Positions 8,632 through 17,779 of a stretch of 64,000 nucleotides of DNA are shown here, piece after piece. The stretch's first letter is position 1. Each line of letters opens with the position of its first letter. Where the stretch lies: the NCBI RefSeq assembly GCF_005491425.1, contig NZ_CP028083.1, forward strand, positions 2,566,001 through 2,630,000, given 5' to 3'. The position numbers and the translations under genes were made by a program. Under the pieces are notes generated by a model that was not told where the DNA came from, did not search any database, and saw only the letters and a list, made by a program, of their open reading frames with translations. This stretch comes from Lysinibacillus sp. SGAir0095. GTDB lineage: Bacteria; Bacillota; Bacilli; Bacillales_A; Planococcaceae.

Positions 8632-9845
8632 TATAAGAACATTCCAGCTATGGCTGCGTTTATTAGTGAAGCAAGTGTACCGGCTATTACAGCTCTTACT
8701 GCAAGTTTTGCAATGATTGGTCTTCTGCTCGGAGCCATTGATCCTAGACCGCCAATTAGGATGGCCATTGAGCTTAGGTTGGCAAATCCACACAATGCAA
8801 AGCTAATAATCATAACCGTTTTTTCGGAAAGCTCCGGGATGACCGGTCCAAAATTTGAATAGGCAACAAACTCATTTAATACAAGCTTTTGCCCTATAAA
8901 AGAACCTGCTTCTACTGCCTCACTCCACGGAACTCCGATTGCAAAAGCTAATGGAGAGAATACATAGCCTAAAATTCCTTCAAGGGTTAGACCACTAAAA
9001 CCAAATAGACCTCCAATTCCACCTAATATTCCATTTATTAAGGCAATTAATGCAATAAAAGCAAGTAACATCGCACCTACATTCACTGCAAGTTTCAAAC
9101 CGTCTCCAGCACCGCGAGCAGCTGCATCGATGACATTGACAGATTCAGAATCTTTGTCTAATTTAAAATTTGATTCATCCACCTCTTCTGTTTCCGGCAG
9201 CATTAGCTTTGCCATTACTAATCCGGCAGGGGCGGCCATAAAGCTTGCTGCAATTAAATATTCCAATGGAACACCCAGCAATGAATAGCCCACAAGTACC
9301 GATCCAGACACCGATGCCAATCCACCAGTCATCACTGCAAATAGCTCTGATTTTGTCATCTTCCCTAAAAAAGGGCGTATCACTAAGGGTGCTTCTGTTT
9401 GACCAACAAATATATTGGCAGCAGCATTAACTGACTCGGCTTTGGAAGTACCTAGCATTTTTGATAGTCCCCCACCTAGGATTTTAATGACAAGCTGCAT
9501 AATTCCCAGATAATATAAAACAGAAATTAACGAAGAGAAGAAGATAATGATTGTTAAAACACTAAGTGCGAAAACCATTCCACCTGTGAAATTAGTATCA
9601 GCTAATGGACCAAATAAAAAGGATATTCCTTCATTTGCATAACTAATTAAGTTTTGAACAGCATTTGACAAATCAAGCAAGATTTTTCTGCCAAATTCCC
9701 ATTTTAAAACAATAAAAGCGAAAATCAATTGAATTGCTAGCCCTCCCGCAATCGTTCTCCAATTAATGGATTTTCGATTACTTGAAAAGGCAAATGCTAT
9801 TAATAAGACAACAAAAATTCCTAAGATACCCCATAAGATATTCAT
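8631..9845 (-). CDS. nupC: Concentrative nucleoside transporter (NupC family)
   Basis: A 404-residue membrane protein of the CNT family that imports nucleosides with a cation. The signature GQTEAPLVIRPFL lies near residue 175, preceded by ESVNAAANIF and followed by MTGGLASVSGSVLVGY. The C-terminal SEAVEAGSFIGQKLVLNEFVAY and CGFANLSSM are also typical. The start has AGGTG 8 bases upstream. It is monocistronic, with its own terminator. I saw no purine riboswitch in the 250 bases upstream. Whether it is closest to NupC or to the purine-specific NupG/PupG type is uncertain. Confidence 0.92.
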   Translation of the reverse strand: MNILWGILGIFVVLLIAFAFSSNRKSINWRTIAGGLAIQLIFAFIVLKWEFGRKILLDLSNAVQNLISYANEGISFLFGPLADTNFTGGMVFALSVLTIIIFFSSLISVLYYLGIMQLVIKILGGGLSKMLGTSKAESVNAAANIFVGQTEAPLVIRPFLGKMTKSELFAVMTGGLASVSGSVLVGYSLLGVPLEYLIAASFMAAPAGLVMAKLMLPETEEVDESNFKLDKDSESVNVIDAAARGAGDGLKLAVNVGAMLLAFIALIALINGILGGIGGLFGFSGLTLEGILGYVFSPLAFAIGVPWSEAVEAGSFIGQKLVLNEFVAYSNFGPVIPELSEKTVMIISFALCGFANLSSMAILIGGLGSMAPSRRPIIAKLAVRAVIAGTLASLINAAIAGMFL

Positions 9846-10016
9846 CTAGACACCTGCTTTACAAATTTAGAAAATGGATTTCACTAAAATCACAAGACAC
9901 GGAAAAATAAAAGGAGCAGTTATTAAATCTTATTCCCGTATCAAAACGAAAGAAACAATATTTCTTCTCTTAGTATCTTGCTTATTCGTGAAATCATTCA
10001 AAATAAATTTTCAAAG

Positions 10017-10057
10017 CAAAAAGGAGTTGTCCAAAATTTTTTGAGACAACTCCTTTT
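10017..10057 (-). terminator. Terminator after the TPR gene (bidirectional)
   Basis: GGAGTTGTC and GACAACTCC form a 9-bp stem extended by A/T pairs, with a T-run on either strand. It closes the iscS-mnmA-TPR transcription unit. Similar stems with the GTTGTC core recur at 15065 and 31290. Confidence 0.85.
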
Positions 10058-10095
10058 TCTATGTGTCAAAGCTTGTTCTATTACTGCAATATGCT

Positions 10096-10755
10096 TTAAT
10101 TAATTCTTTGGCTAATCATATCGTAAATATATTTTGCTTGATCAAAGTTGGAATCAATCGTATATGCTTCTTTTAAATGCTCCATTGCTAGTTCTGTCTC
10201 TTCGGAAGAAACTGCGTAGAGGACCCCTAAATTATAATGAGCATCCGCATTTTTCGGCTCATTCTCCAGAACAAATTCAAGTTCACCCTTTGCAACTTCA
10301 AACATTTCTAATGTACAAAGTAAAATCCCATACGATAAACGAATTTGCAAATCATTTGGTGCGAGTTCAGCTGCTCTTTGCATATATGGTAAGGCAAGCT
10401 TTACTTTTTCATCACGTTCAAAGGATTTAGCCAGCATATAGTATGCATCTGCTCCTTGAATTCCATGCTCTATTGCTTTTTGATATAGCTTCGCCGCTTC
10501 GATATAACGTTCCGCATTGTAATATAAATTTGCTAATCCATAATAAGCAGTTGCAGTTGTTTCATCTACTGTAATTGCTTTTTGAAAAAATCGCTCCGCA
10601 CGTTCAACGTCGTTCATAGAAGCGAGTAAGTTCCCGAAATTAACATATCCAATTGCTTCACCCGGATTGTTCTCAATTGCTTCAGTAAATGCTTTCGCTG
10701 CATCCTCATATCGTTTCTCTTGAAATGCAAGTATTCCTATTTCGTTATAATCCAT
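10096..10755 (-). CDS. TPR-repeat protein (YrrB-like)
   Basis: A 219-residue protein made almost entirely of six consecutive 34-residue tetratricopeptide repeats (for example YGLANLYYNAERYIEAAKLY and YNLGVLYAVSSEETELAMEH). Such proteins are scaffolds for protein-protein contacts. B. subtilis YrrB occupies the same place next to mnmA and has been proposed to bind the tRNA-thiolation machinery on structural grounds; no direct role can be read from this sequence. GAGGTG lies 7 bases before the ATG. It follows mnmA after a 119-base gap, probably in one transcript. Confidence 0.9.
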   Translation of the reverse strand: MDYNEIGILAFQEKRYEDAAKAFTEAIENNPGEAIGYVNFGNLLASMNDVERAERFFQKAITVDETTATAYYGLANLYYNAERYIEAAKLYQKAIEHGIQGADAYYMLAKSFERDEKVKLALPYMQRAAELAPNDLQIRLSYGILLCTLEMFEVAKGELEFVLENEPKNADAHYNLGVLYAVSSEETELAMEHLKEAYTIDSNFDQAKYIYDMISQRIN

Positions 10756-10874
10756 TCTCTTTCACCTCTAAACACGGAACTTATCATAAAATGAATAAAT
10801 AATAAGCCTTCGTTACACTTATGTAGACAGGGATTGTTACCTACCTTAAAAGACAGCTATTTTGGCATTATCTC

Positions 10875-12017
<1,143 letters not shown>

Positions 12018-13160
12018 TTAATTCGCAAGCCTTTTCACAATTTTCGCTGTGCGCAAGGCCGCTTCTTTTATCATTTCCTCTGTAATTCCTAATCCAAAAC
12101 TAAAACGAATTGAATTACGAAGCTCCTCACGTTCTGTCCCAAACATCGCTACAAGAACATGTGACGGATCGATTGAACCGGCTGTACATGCAGAACCACT
12201 GGATGCATATACACCTGACATATCTAAGTTTACTAAAAATGATTCAACGTCCATTCCTTTGAAGCTTATATTCAAGACATGTGATAATGAATGCTCGGTA
12301 CTGCCATTTACTTTATAGTCGATTTCTTCACGATCAAGTATATTTAAGAAAATATCTCGAAACTGCAGGTACTGTGCACGTTTCTTTTCCATCTCATTTT
12401 GGGCAATCTCAACGGCCTTTGCAAAGCCCACTGCAGCTGGTACATTTTCGGTACCCGCTCTTCTTTTTTTCTCTTGAGAACCACCTATAAATGTGGCATT
12501 TAAATTGGTACCTGTTCTTTGATATAAAAATCCAATTCCCTTTGGACCATTTAACTTATGGCTAGAAACGCTTAGTAAATCGACTTGAAGCTCATCCACA
12601 TTTAACTTTTCTAAACCAAATGCCTGTACTGCATCTGTATGGAAAACGGCTTGATGCTCCTTCAAAAGCTCTCCAATTTCTGCGATTGGTTGAACAGTAC
12701 CTACTTCATTATTCCCATACATGATTGTTACAAGAATAGTGTCCTCTCGTAAAACTTTTTTGAAGGATTCTACAGAGATGCGTCCACTCTCATCTACAGG
12801 TAAATAAGTGACCTCATAACCTTCTTTTTCAAGTTTTTCACATGTATTTAAAACGGCATGGTGTTCGATTTGTGTTGTGATAATATGCTTCCCTTTGGAT
12901 TTCAGCGCATTTGTCACGCCAAAAATCGCTGTATTATCCGCTTCAGTTCCACCACTCGTGATGATAATTTCCGTATCTTTCGCACCAATTGCACGGGCTA
13001 AACTAGTGCGGGCATCATCTAAAACCTTTCGCGCATTTCTACCTGCCGTATGAATACTCGAAGGATTCCCGTAAGTTTGGAAAAAAGCTTTGGTCACCAC
13101 TTCAATAACCTCTGGATGCATGGGTGATGTCGCGGCATGGTCTAGATATATTGTTTCCAT
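12018..13160 (-). CDS. iscS: Cysteine desulfurase (IscS/YrvO type)
   Basis: A 380-residue PLP enzyme that takes sulfur from cysteine as an enzyme-bound persulfide. The PLP lysine is in SVSSHKLNGPKG (about 200). The mobile catalytic cysteine is in SSGSACTAGS (about 325). HHAVL near residue 100 contributes the ring-stacking histidine. In Bacillus the copy next to mnmA (YrvO) is dedicated to tRNA thiolation, and the short 21-base gap to mnmA here supports that. AAAGGAG lies 13 bases before the ATG. It is 80 bases downstream of cymR and may be co-transcribed with it. Confidence 0.96.
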   Translation of the reverse strand: METIYLDHAATSPMHPEVIEVVTKAFFQTYGNPSSIHTAGRNARKVLDDARTSLARAIGAKDTEIIITSGGTEADNTAIFGVTNALKSKGKHIITTQIEHHAVLNTCEKLEKEGYEVTYLPVDESGRISVESFKKVLREDTILVTIMYGNNEVGTVQPIAEIGELLKEHQAVFHTDAVQAFGLEKLNVDELQVDLLSVSSHKLNGPKGIGFLYQRTGTNLNATFIGGSQEKKRRAGTENVPAAVGFAKAVEIAQNEMEKKRAQYLQFRDIFLNILDREEIDYKVNGSTEHSLSHVLNISFKGMDVESFLVNLDMSGVYASSGSACTAGSIDPSHVLVAMFGTEREELRNSIRFSFGLGITEEMIKEAALRTAKIVKRLAN

Positions 13161-13240
13161 TTTAAGTCAAATGCTCCTTTAAAAACTGTGTGAACAGTTA
13201 ATAGTATAAATAGAAAGTTTAAGTTTCATGATTTTCTACA

Positions 13241-13660
13241 TTAAATATAGAACATGTAACCATCTACATCGGTTTCGTCATTATAATTTGCTAGGTCTTC
13301 AATTGATGTTGTATCGAGTACATTCTTCACAGCATCACGAATTCTCATCCATAATTGCTGCTGTGGCACTTCCTCGTTTTCAATTCCTTCGACTGGTTGA
13401 ATTGGTCCTTCTAATACTTTAATCACATCTGCTGCCGAGATTTTGTTAGGAGGTAATGCCAATAAATAACCACCATATGCTCCACGGACACTTTTAACTA
13501 AGCCAGCAATTCGAAGTGGAGAAACAAGTTGCTCTAAATAAGCTTCAGATAAATCCTTTTCTGCTGCAATTTGACGCAAAGGTATTGGTCCATCTCCATA
13601 ATGTTTTGCTAATTCAATCATAATTGTTAATCCGTATCTACCCTTTGTAGAAATTTTCAT
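13241..13660 (-). CDS. cymR: Rrf2-family cysteine metabolism repressor CymR
   Basis: A 139-residue winged-helix regulator beginning MKISTKGRYGLTIMIELAKH and ending YMFYI, both diagnostic of CymR. EAYLEQLVSPLRIAGLVKS forms the DNA-recognition helix region. There is no Cys triad, so it is not an iron-sulfur IscR. In Bacillus it represses cysteine uptake and synthesis genes together with CysK. ATG 13660 has GAGGTG 5 bases upstream; the open frame to 13687 adds nine non-conserved residues. It is divergent from rarA, with a 117-base shared intergenic region. Confidence 0.95.
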   Translation of the reverse strand: MKISTKGRYGLTIMIELAKHYGDGPIPLRQIAAEKDLSEAYLEQLVSPLRIAGLVKSVRGAYGGYLLALPPNKISAADVIKVLEGPIQPVEGIENEEVPQQQLWMRIRDAVKNVLDTTSIEDLANYNDETDVDGYMFYI

Positions 13661-13777
13661 TATAACACCTCTATTTTTCTTGTCCATTCTTTAGCTCAAG
13701 TATATCATAAATCCTTTTATTCCACTTGGAAAAGCACTAATATAGAAAGTAGAAAAAGTCATAGGGAGGATGAGGAC

Positions 13778-15064
13778 ATGCACAACGAACCTTTAGCATA
13801 CCGAATGCGCCCACGAAACTTAAATGAAGTTATTGGGCAACAGCACATAATAGGAAAAGATACAGCACTATACAAAATGATCCATAATGGACATGTTCCC
13901 TCAATGCTTTTATACGGGGAGCCTGGAATCGGTAAAACCTCGATAGCCTATGCTATTGCCGGCAGCTCAAAGCTTCCTTTTTTTGCTCTGAATGCAACAA
14001 ATGCAGGAAAGAAAGATGTTGAACAAATCGTTTCCGAAGCAAGGATTGCAGGAAAAGTACTATTATTCCTAGATGAAATTCATCGTTTTAATAAATTACA
14101 GCAGGATACCCTATTACCCCATGTAGAAAATGGGTCAATAATTTTGATAGGAGCAACAACAGAAAATCCGTTCCATGATGTTAATCCAGCCATTCGCTCA
14201 AGATGCGGAGAGATCCTTCAGCTTAAACGCCATAACCAAGAAGATATTGTTCAACTAATAAAGTCAACCCTGACCGACACGGAGAGAGGTCTTGGTAAAG
14301 AGGATATCGTCATTACAGAAGAACAAGTCAACAAAATCGCTCTTGCTTCAAATGGGGATGCACGAAAAGCTTTAACACTATTAGAATCTATCTTTTATGC
14401 TTCGGATGAAGTTGGTGGGAAAGCTATCGTTGAGGATCATATAATTGATCACTTATCAAAAAGAATTGGTGTCTATGGAGATAAGGGTGGTACACACTTT
14501 TATAATCTTTTGTCTGCACTACAAAAATCAGTACGCGGCAGTGACACAAATGCGGCGGTTTATTATTTGGCACACCTTCTCGAAAATGGAGATTTAATTG
14601 CTGTATGTAGAAGATTGCTCGTAATGGCATACGAGGATGTCGGCCTAGCTAATCCAGCTGTGGGTGCTCATGTGTATGCTGCTACGGAATCTGCAAAAAC
14701 TTTAGGACTTCCTGAAGCACGTATTCCATTAGCTAGTGCAGTCATTGAAATGTGTTTATCTCCTAAATCAAATTCTGCCTACTCTGCTTTAGATGCGGCA
14801 ACTGTGGCAATTCATGAAGGAAAAACCGGCGACATCCCACTCCATCTTCGAGATAGTCATTATGCAGGGGCAAAAGTTTTAGGGCATGTAGGCTACCAAT
14901 ACCCCCATGACCATCCAATCGGTACTTTTGGTGGATGGGTAAATCAAGAATACTTGCCTGAAAACCTTAAGGATATAGAATTTTACAAACCAATTTTAGC
15001 AGGTGAAGAAAAGCGTTCAGCTGCAATTTATGAGCGGTTAAAAACCTTTAAAAAAGAGAAATAA
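13778..15064 (+). CDS. rarA: Replication-associated recombination protein RarA (MgsA)
   Basis: A 428-residue AAA+ ATPase related to clamp loaders that acts at stalled forks. Walker [10 protein letters not shown] is at about residue 46 and Walker [11 protein letters not shown] near 93. Sensor 1 lies in [10 protein letters not shown]. The C-terminal MgsA tetramerisation domain ([34 protein letters not shown]) is complete. GGGAGGATGAGG precedes the ATG. In B. subtilis it neighbours tcdA; here a 4-kb island has been inserted between the two. Confidence 0.96.
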   Translation: MHNEPLAYRMRPRNLNEVIGQQHIIGKDTALYKMIHNGHVPSMLLYGEPGIGKTSIAYAIAGSSKLPFFALNATNAGKKDVEQIVSEARIAGKVLLFLDEIHRFNKLQQDTLLPHVENGSIILIGATTENPFHDVNPAIRSRCGEILQLKRHNQEDIVQLIKSTLTDTERGLGKEDIVITEEQVNKIALASNGDARKALTLLESIFYASDEVGGKAIVEDHIIDHLSKRIGVYGDKGGTHFYNLLSALQKSVRGSDTNAAVYYLAHLLENGDLIAVCRRLLVMAYEDVGLANPAVGAHVYAATESAKTLGLPEARIPLASAVIEMCLSPKSNSAYSALDAATVAIHEGKTGDIPLHLRDSHYAGAKVLGHVGYQYPHDHPIGTFGGWVNQEYLPENLKDIEFYKPILAGEEKRSAAIYERLKTFKKEK

Positions 15065-15106
15065 AAATAAGGAGTTGTCCCCTTCCTTCAGGAGAACTCC
15101 TTATTT
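15065..15106 (+). terminator. Terminator of rarA
   Basis: AAATAAGGAGTT and AACTCCTTATTT form a 12-bp stem, partly extended by a further 2-3 pairs, with T-rich sequence after it. It probably works in both directions. Confidence 0.8.
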
Positions 15107-15219
15107 ATTCAGGTTTCATAAATTCAAAATAATATTTTTTATAAAAGGTTGTTATTTGCCATAACCAAACCCCTTTTAATAAATGTGTATCTCATCTGAT
15201 TAATTATTTATTGAAAGGA

Positions 15220-15432
15220 TTATCCCTGTTGTTGTTCCTTTTCTAGTAATTCAAAAAACGTTGGCATTCTTTGAAACTTTTTTGTCTTTAATCCTTCTAA
15301 AATTTTTAGTATGATTTCATGTTCTAAATCATCACGGTTTTTTGGATCTGTTTGATTTAATTCCTTTTTAATTTTCGGTTTAAGAAGTTCTATCAACTCT
15401 ATAGGTGAAATATACTCTTTAATCGGAATCAC
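15220..15432 (-). CDS. RsoA-like small sigma co-factor (putative)
   Basis: A 70-codon gene at the end of the sigma-YvrJ cluster. Its middle (NRDDLEHEIILKILEGL) resembles the core-binding helix of sigma region 2 (D-D-L-x-x-E-x). Its length and place fit RsoA, the small partner that B. subtilis SigO needs for activity. The start is unusual. The GTG at 15432 overlaps the AAGGAG (15432-15437), while an in-frame ATT at 15423 has ideal 8-base spacing, so initiation at a rare codon is possible. It overlaps the yvrJ-like gene by 14 bases in another frame. The functional assignment is inference. Confidence 0.6.
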   Translation of the reverse strand: MIPIKEYISPIELIELLKPKIKKELNQTDPKNRDDLEHEIILKILEGLKTKKFQRMPTFFELLEKEQQQG

Positions 15433-15586
15433 TCCTTCTCTTCAAAGAATCTACATCAAATCGTAAAGCTTGAATCGTTTGTTCAAGACAATCAATCTTT
15501 TTTTCGAACCTCAACAATAGGTAAATCGAGATGATAATTGGAAAACCATTGTTACTAATTAAGTTAATTAATTGTTCATCAAGCAT
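15419..15586 (-). CDS. YvrJ-family small membrane protein
   Basis: A 55-codon gene between the sigma factor and the RsoA-like gene. The product starts MLDEQLINLISNNGFPIIIS and continues with YLLLRFEKKIDCLEQTIQAL: a single hydrophobic helix following the G-F-P motif, then a short charged helix, which is the YvrJ family pattern. Its ATG overlaps the last codons of the sigma gene (8 bases) and its end overlaps the next gene (14 bases). Translational coupling is therefore likely. GAGG lies 10 bases upstream. B. subtilis yvrJ also lies beside sigO. The molecular role is unknown. Confidence 0.78.
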   Translation of the reverse strand: MLDEQLINLISNNGFPIIISIYLLLRFEKKIDCLEQTIQALRFDVDSLKRRSDSD

Positions 15587-16139
15587 TTATCAATCGCCTC
15601 ACTTTCGCTAAAGCGTTATTTTTGGATTTTGATATTGCTTGTTGCGTCACATTTAACTTTTTACTGATTTCGGTATCAGAAATGTTAATAACATAGGCCA
15701 GATATAAAATTTGTTGTTGCCTTTCATTCAATGACTGTATAGCTCGATAAAGAATGGGGTGCTGGATATACTGATCTAATTCATGACTCAACCTTTCTTG
15801 AAAATGAATCGATGCTGATTCGTCCACAATCATTTCTTTTAAAGTATTTGCCCCTTCATTTTTACTTCCATAATCATCACAACTAGAGCTATCCAGAGTT
15901 AATACATATCGTTTTTCGTATTTTCTTCTTTCCTTGTCAAAATGCCTAGCAGTAAAATAAATTATTTTAGAAAAATATGCGATGGCACGAATTCGAATAT
16001 AAAATTGTACAAAACGTTCATCAATTAATTTCTTTAACCATTCATTTGGTGAATTACAATATTGCTTATAAAGCTCTAAATGTTCCAGTTCGGCTAGAAA
16101 AGCTTGTAATAACGGGTTCTTAAATTGAGTATCCTCCAT
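15579..16139 (-). CDS. SigO/YvrI-like sigma-70 family factor
   Basis: A 186-residue sigma-like protein. The C-terminal region 4 helix-turn-helix is clear (LNERQQQILYLAYVINISDT, then EISKKLNVTQQAISKSKNNA). The N-terminal half (WLKKLIDERFVQFYIRIRAI; KRYVLTLD) matches the N-terminal part of SigO/YvrI-type factors rather than a full region 2. This fits a need for a separate region-2 partner, and an RsoA-like gene lies two genes downstream. ATG 16139 has GGGGGG 7 bases upstream. The regulon is unknown; in B. subtilis SigO-RsoA responds to acid and envelope stress and drives oxalate decarboxylase, which is not present in this window. Confidence 0.8.
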   Translation of the reverse strand: MEDTQFKNPLLQAFLAELEHLELYKQYCNSPNEWLKKLIDERFVQFYIRIRAIAYFSKIIYFTARHFDKERRKYEKRYVLTLDSSSCDDYGSKNEGANTLKEMIVDESASIHFQERLSHELDQYIQHPILYRAIQSLNERQQQILYLAYVINISDTEISKKLNVTQQAISKSKNNALAKVRRLINA

Positions 16140-16164
16140 CTTCATACCCCCCTTAAAAGAACAT

Positions 16165-16200
16165 TTGTTTCATTATAGTGAAAACCATAAATCCTTAAAA
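16165..16200 (-). promoter_or_regulatory. Candidate promoter of the sigma-yvrJ-rsoA-like operon
   Basis: A perfect -10 TATAAT (16172-16177, minus strand) lies 32 bases before the sigma gene start. The -35 position 17 bases upstream reads TTTTAA, a weak match. The rest of 16200-16445 is AT-rich intergenic DNA in which I see no gene. Confidence 0.4.
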
Positions 16201-16445
16201 GAGTAAATATACCAAATTATTGAAGATTTTTTTAATAAAATATCCTATTCTTTCGACTAATTTTGAGTCAGCAATTACTCGTATTTGACTGTAGAACTTA
16301 GGACTTTTGGAAATATATTTGTGTAATGAAGGATTCTAATCAAGTTAGCATTTATGTATTTTATAAAGGACAATCTTTCCACAAAATAACAACCTTTTTA
16401 TAACTTTAAACGGTAAAATGAGGAAATTGAATTATGTTTTCATGA

Positions 16446-16484
16446 AAAAAAAGGTAATGTCGTAAAAATACGACTTACCCTTTT
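16446..16484 (-). terminator. Terminator of the 172-residue unknown gene
   Basis: GGTAATGTCGTA and TACGACTTACC form a long stem (one mismatch) with a short loop, flanked by A- and T-runs on both sides, so it may act on both strands. Confidence 0.75.
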
Positions 16485-16491
16485 AAACAGT

Positions 16492-17010
16492 TTATTTTAA
16501 AAACAAGCCCGACGCTTTTGAATAGGAATTAAAGCAATCAATGATTCTATTGTTTTGCTCTATGATTGAATTTTTAAATTCCACTTGTTTTCCTTGTATC
16601 TGGGAAATTTCTTCATAGCTTTTCGCAATCTCATCTAAATATTCCGCGTGAGTTTCATTACGTGCATCAGGTATGCAGTTAGCAGCAAGCAATAATAACT
16701 CCAAAGCTTGATTTTTGACCGCTTCCTTATTCGTTTCATTTGAGTGATAATAAGAAATGGTATGGAAATAGATTAACTTGTATGAAACATTTAGAAAAAG
16801 AATAGCCGTCGTATTCTCTTTTGGCTTATCCCCATAAGCCTCTTTAAAGCCATTATAATACATTGTAGCATTTTCTAGTAGCGAATCTAACTTTGAATAG
16901 GCTACTCCCCATTTTCGAGATGTATCTATATCATTGAATACAATCTCATCCAATTGCTCTTTAAGCTGAAGTAAATACACCGCATTCTTCAAAGGCACTT
17001 TTGTCGACAT
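16492..17010 (-). CDS. Unknown helical protein, 172 residues
   Basis: I do not recognise this protein. It is soluble and predicted mostly helical (LLQLKEQLDEIVFNDI, ALELLLLAANCIPDARN, YEEISQIQGKQVEFKNSIIE), with no signal peptide, membrane segment or metal-binding motif. The gene is convincing: GGAGGGGG lies 6 bases before the ATG, and a strong terminator follows the stop. It lies on the minus strand upstream of the sigma-like operon but with its own terminator, so it is a separate unit. It could be a target or a neighbour of that sigma system; nothing here decides this. Confidence 0.7.
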   Translation of the reverse strand: MSTKVPLKNAVYLLQLKEQLDEIVFNDIDTSRKWGVAYSKLDSLLENATMYYNGFKEAYGDKPKENTTAILFLNVSYKLIYFHTISYYHSNETNKEAVKNQALELLLLAANCIPDARNETHAEYLDEIAKSYEEISQIQGKQVEFKNSIIEQNNRIIDCFNSYSKASGLFLK

Positions 17011-17216
17011 TTATATCCCCCTCCCCTTAAATCCCCTTAACATAAGGTAAGAATACTATAACAATATAGCCTGCATAATATTGGAGAAGTTAAAAATTCA
17101 CACAAAAAATGTGATATAAATGTAAAAAAGTTTCTTTTTTGAAGATTATTTCACTTCTATATTCAGAATCTTCTCTCGCAAAAAATGTCGAAAATTATTA
17201 TTTAAGGAAAATAACA

Positions 17217-17618
17217 TTACTTTAATATCCTTAAAACGTATTTGGTATGTAAACAGTCTCTAGGGATTTGATTTTCAATGGTAGGTTTGTCTTTTGAGAT
17301 TTCTATAATATTTTCCTCTACATACATGATGATGGATTTTCTAGATCCATAAAAAATCCAAGTAATTTGGTTAATCCAATGTTCAACGGTATCGCTTTGT
17401 GTGTTAAAAAATTTCTTATCGTATAATACTTTCGACATTTTCAAAAATCCATCGCTCATTTGAAATTGTTTTGTAGAAAAGTTATATTCTGGTTCAACAA
17501 CTTGATTTGTATCATATATATGAATAATTTTATTAAGCTCATCGATAGCTATTTCTACGGTACTAATTTCATCAAATATATTTAAACCTCGATACTCAAG
17601 CTCAAAAATTTCACTCAT
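17217..17618 (-). CDS. Unknown protein, 133 residues
   Basis: I do not recognise this protein. It is a soluble alpha/beta-looking sequence with several aromatic-rich stretches (HWINQITWIFYGSRKSIIMY) and no signal peptide or membrane helix. The ATG at 17618 has only a weak, purine-rich ribosome binding site (GGAAACGGGG about 8 bases upstream). It is AT-rich and sits between the other unknown gene (16492-17010) and the divergent chemoreceptor gene at 17780. The 206-base gap on its 3' side shows no clear terminator. Confidence 0.6.
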   Translation of the reverse strand: MSEIFELEYRGLNIFDEISTVEIAIDELNKIIHIYDTNQVVEPEYNFSTKQFQMSDGFLKMSKVLYDKKFFNTQSDTVEHWINQITWIFYGSRKSIIMYVEENIIEISKDKPTIENQIPRDCLHTKYVLRILK

Positions 17619-17779
17619 CGTTTTTGCCCCGTTTCCATCTATTTATATTCTCTTGCAATACAAAACAAGTTTACTTCTTTTTCTATTAATATAGTGACAA
17701 AAGGAAGAAATTCATGTATAAATTAATAAAATATACTTATTTTTCCACCAAAAAACATAGTACTAAAGGGGGTTACGTC

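Noticed and set aside
9846-10016. A purine riboswitch before the nucleoside transporter gene.
   Set aside because: No three-way junction with the conserved loop sequences could be found on the minus strand.
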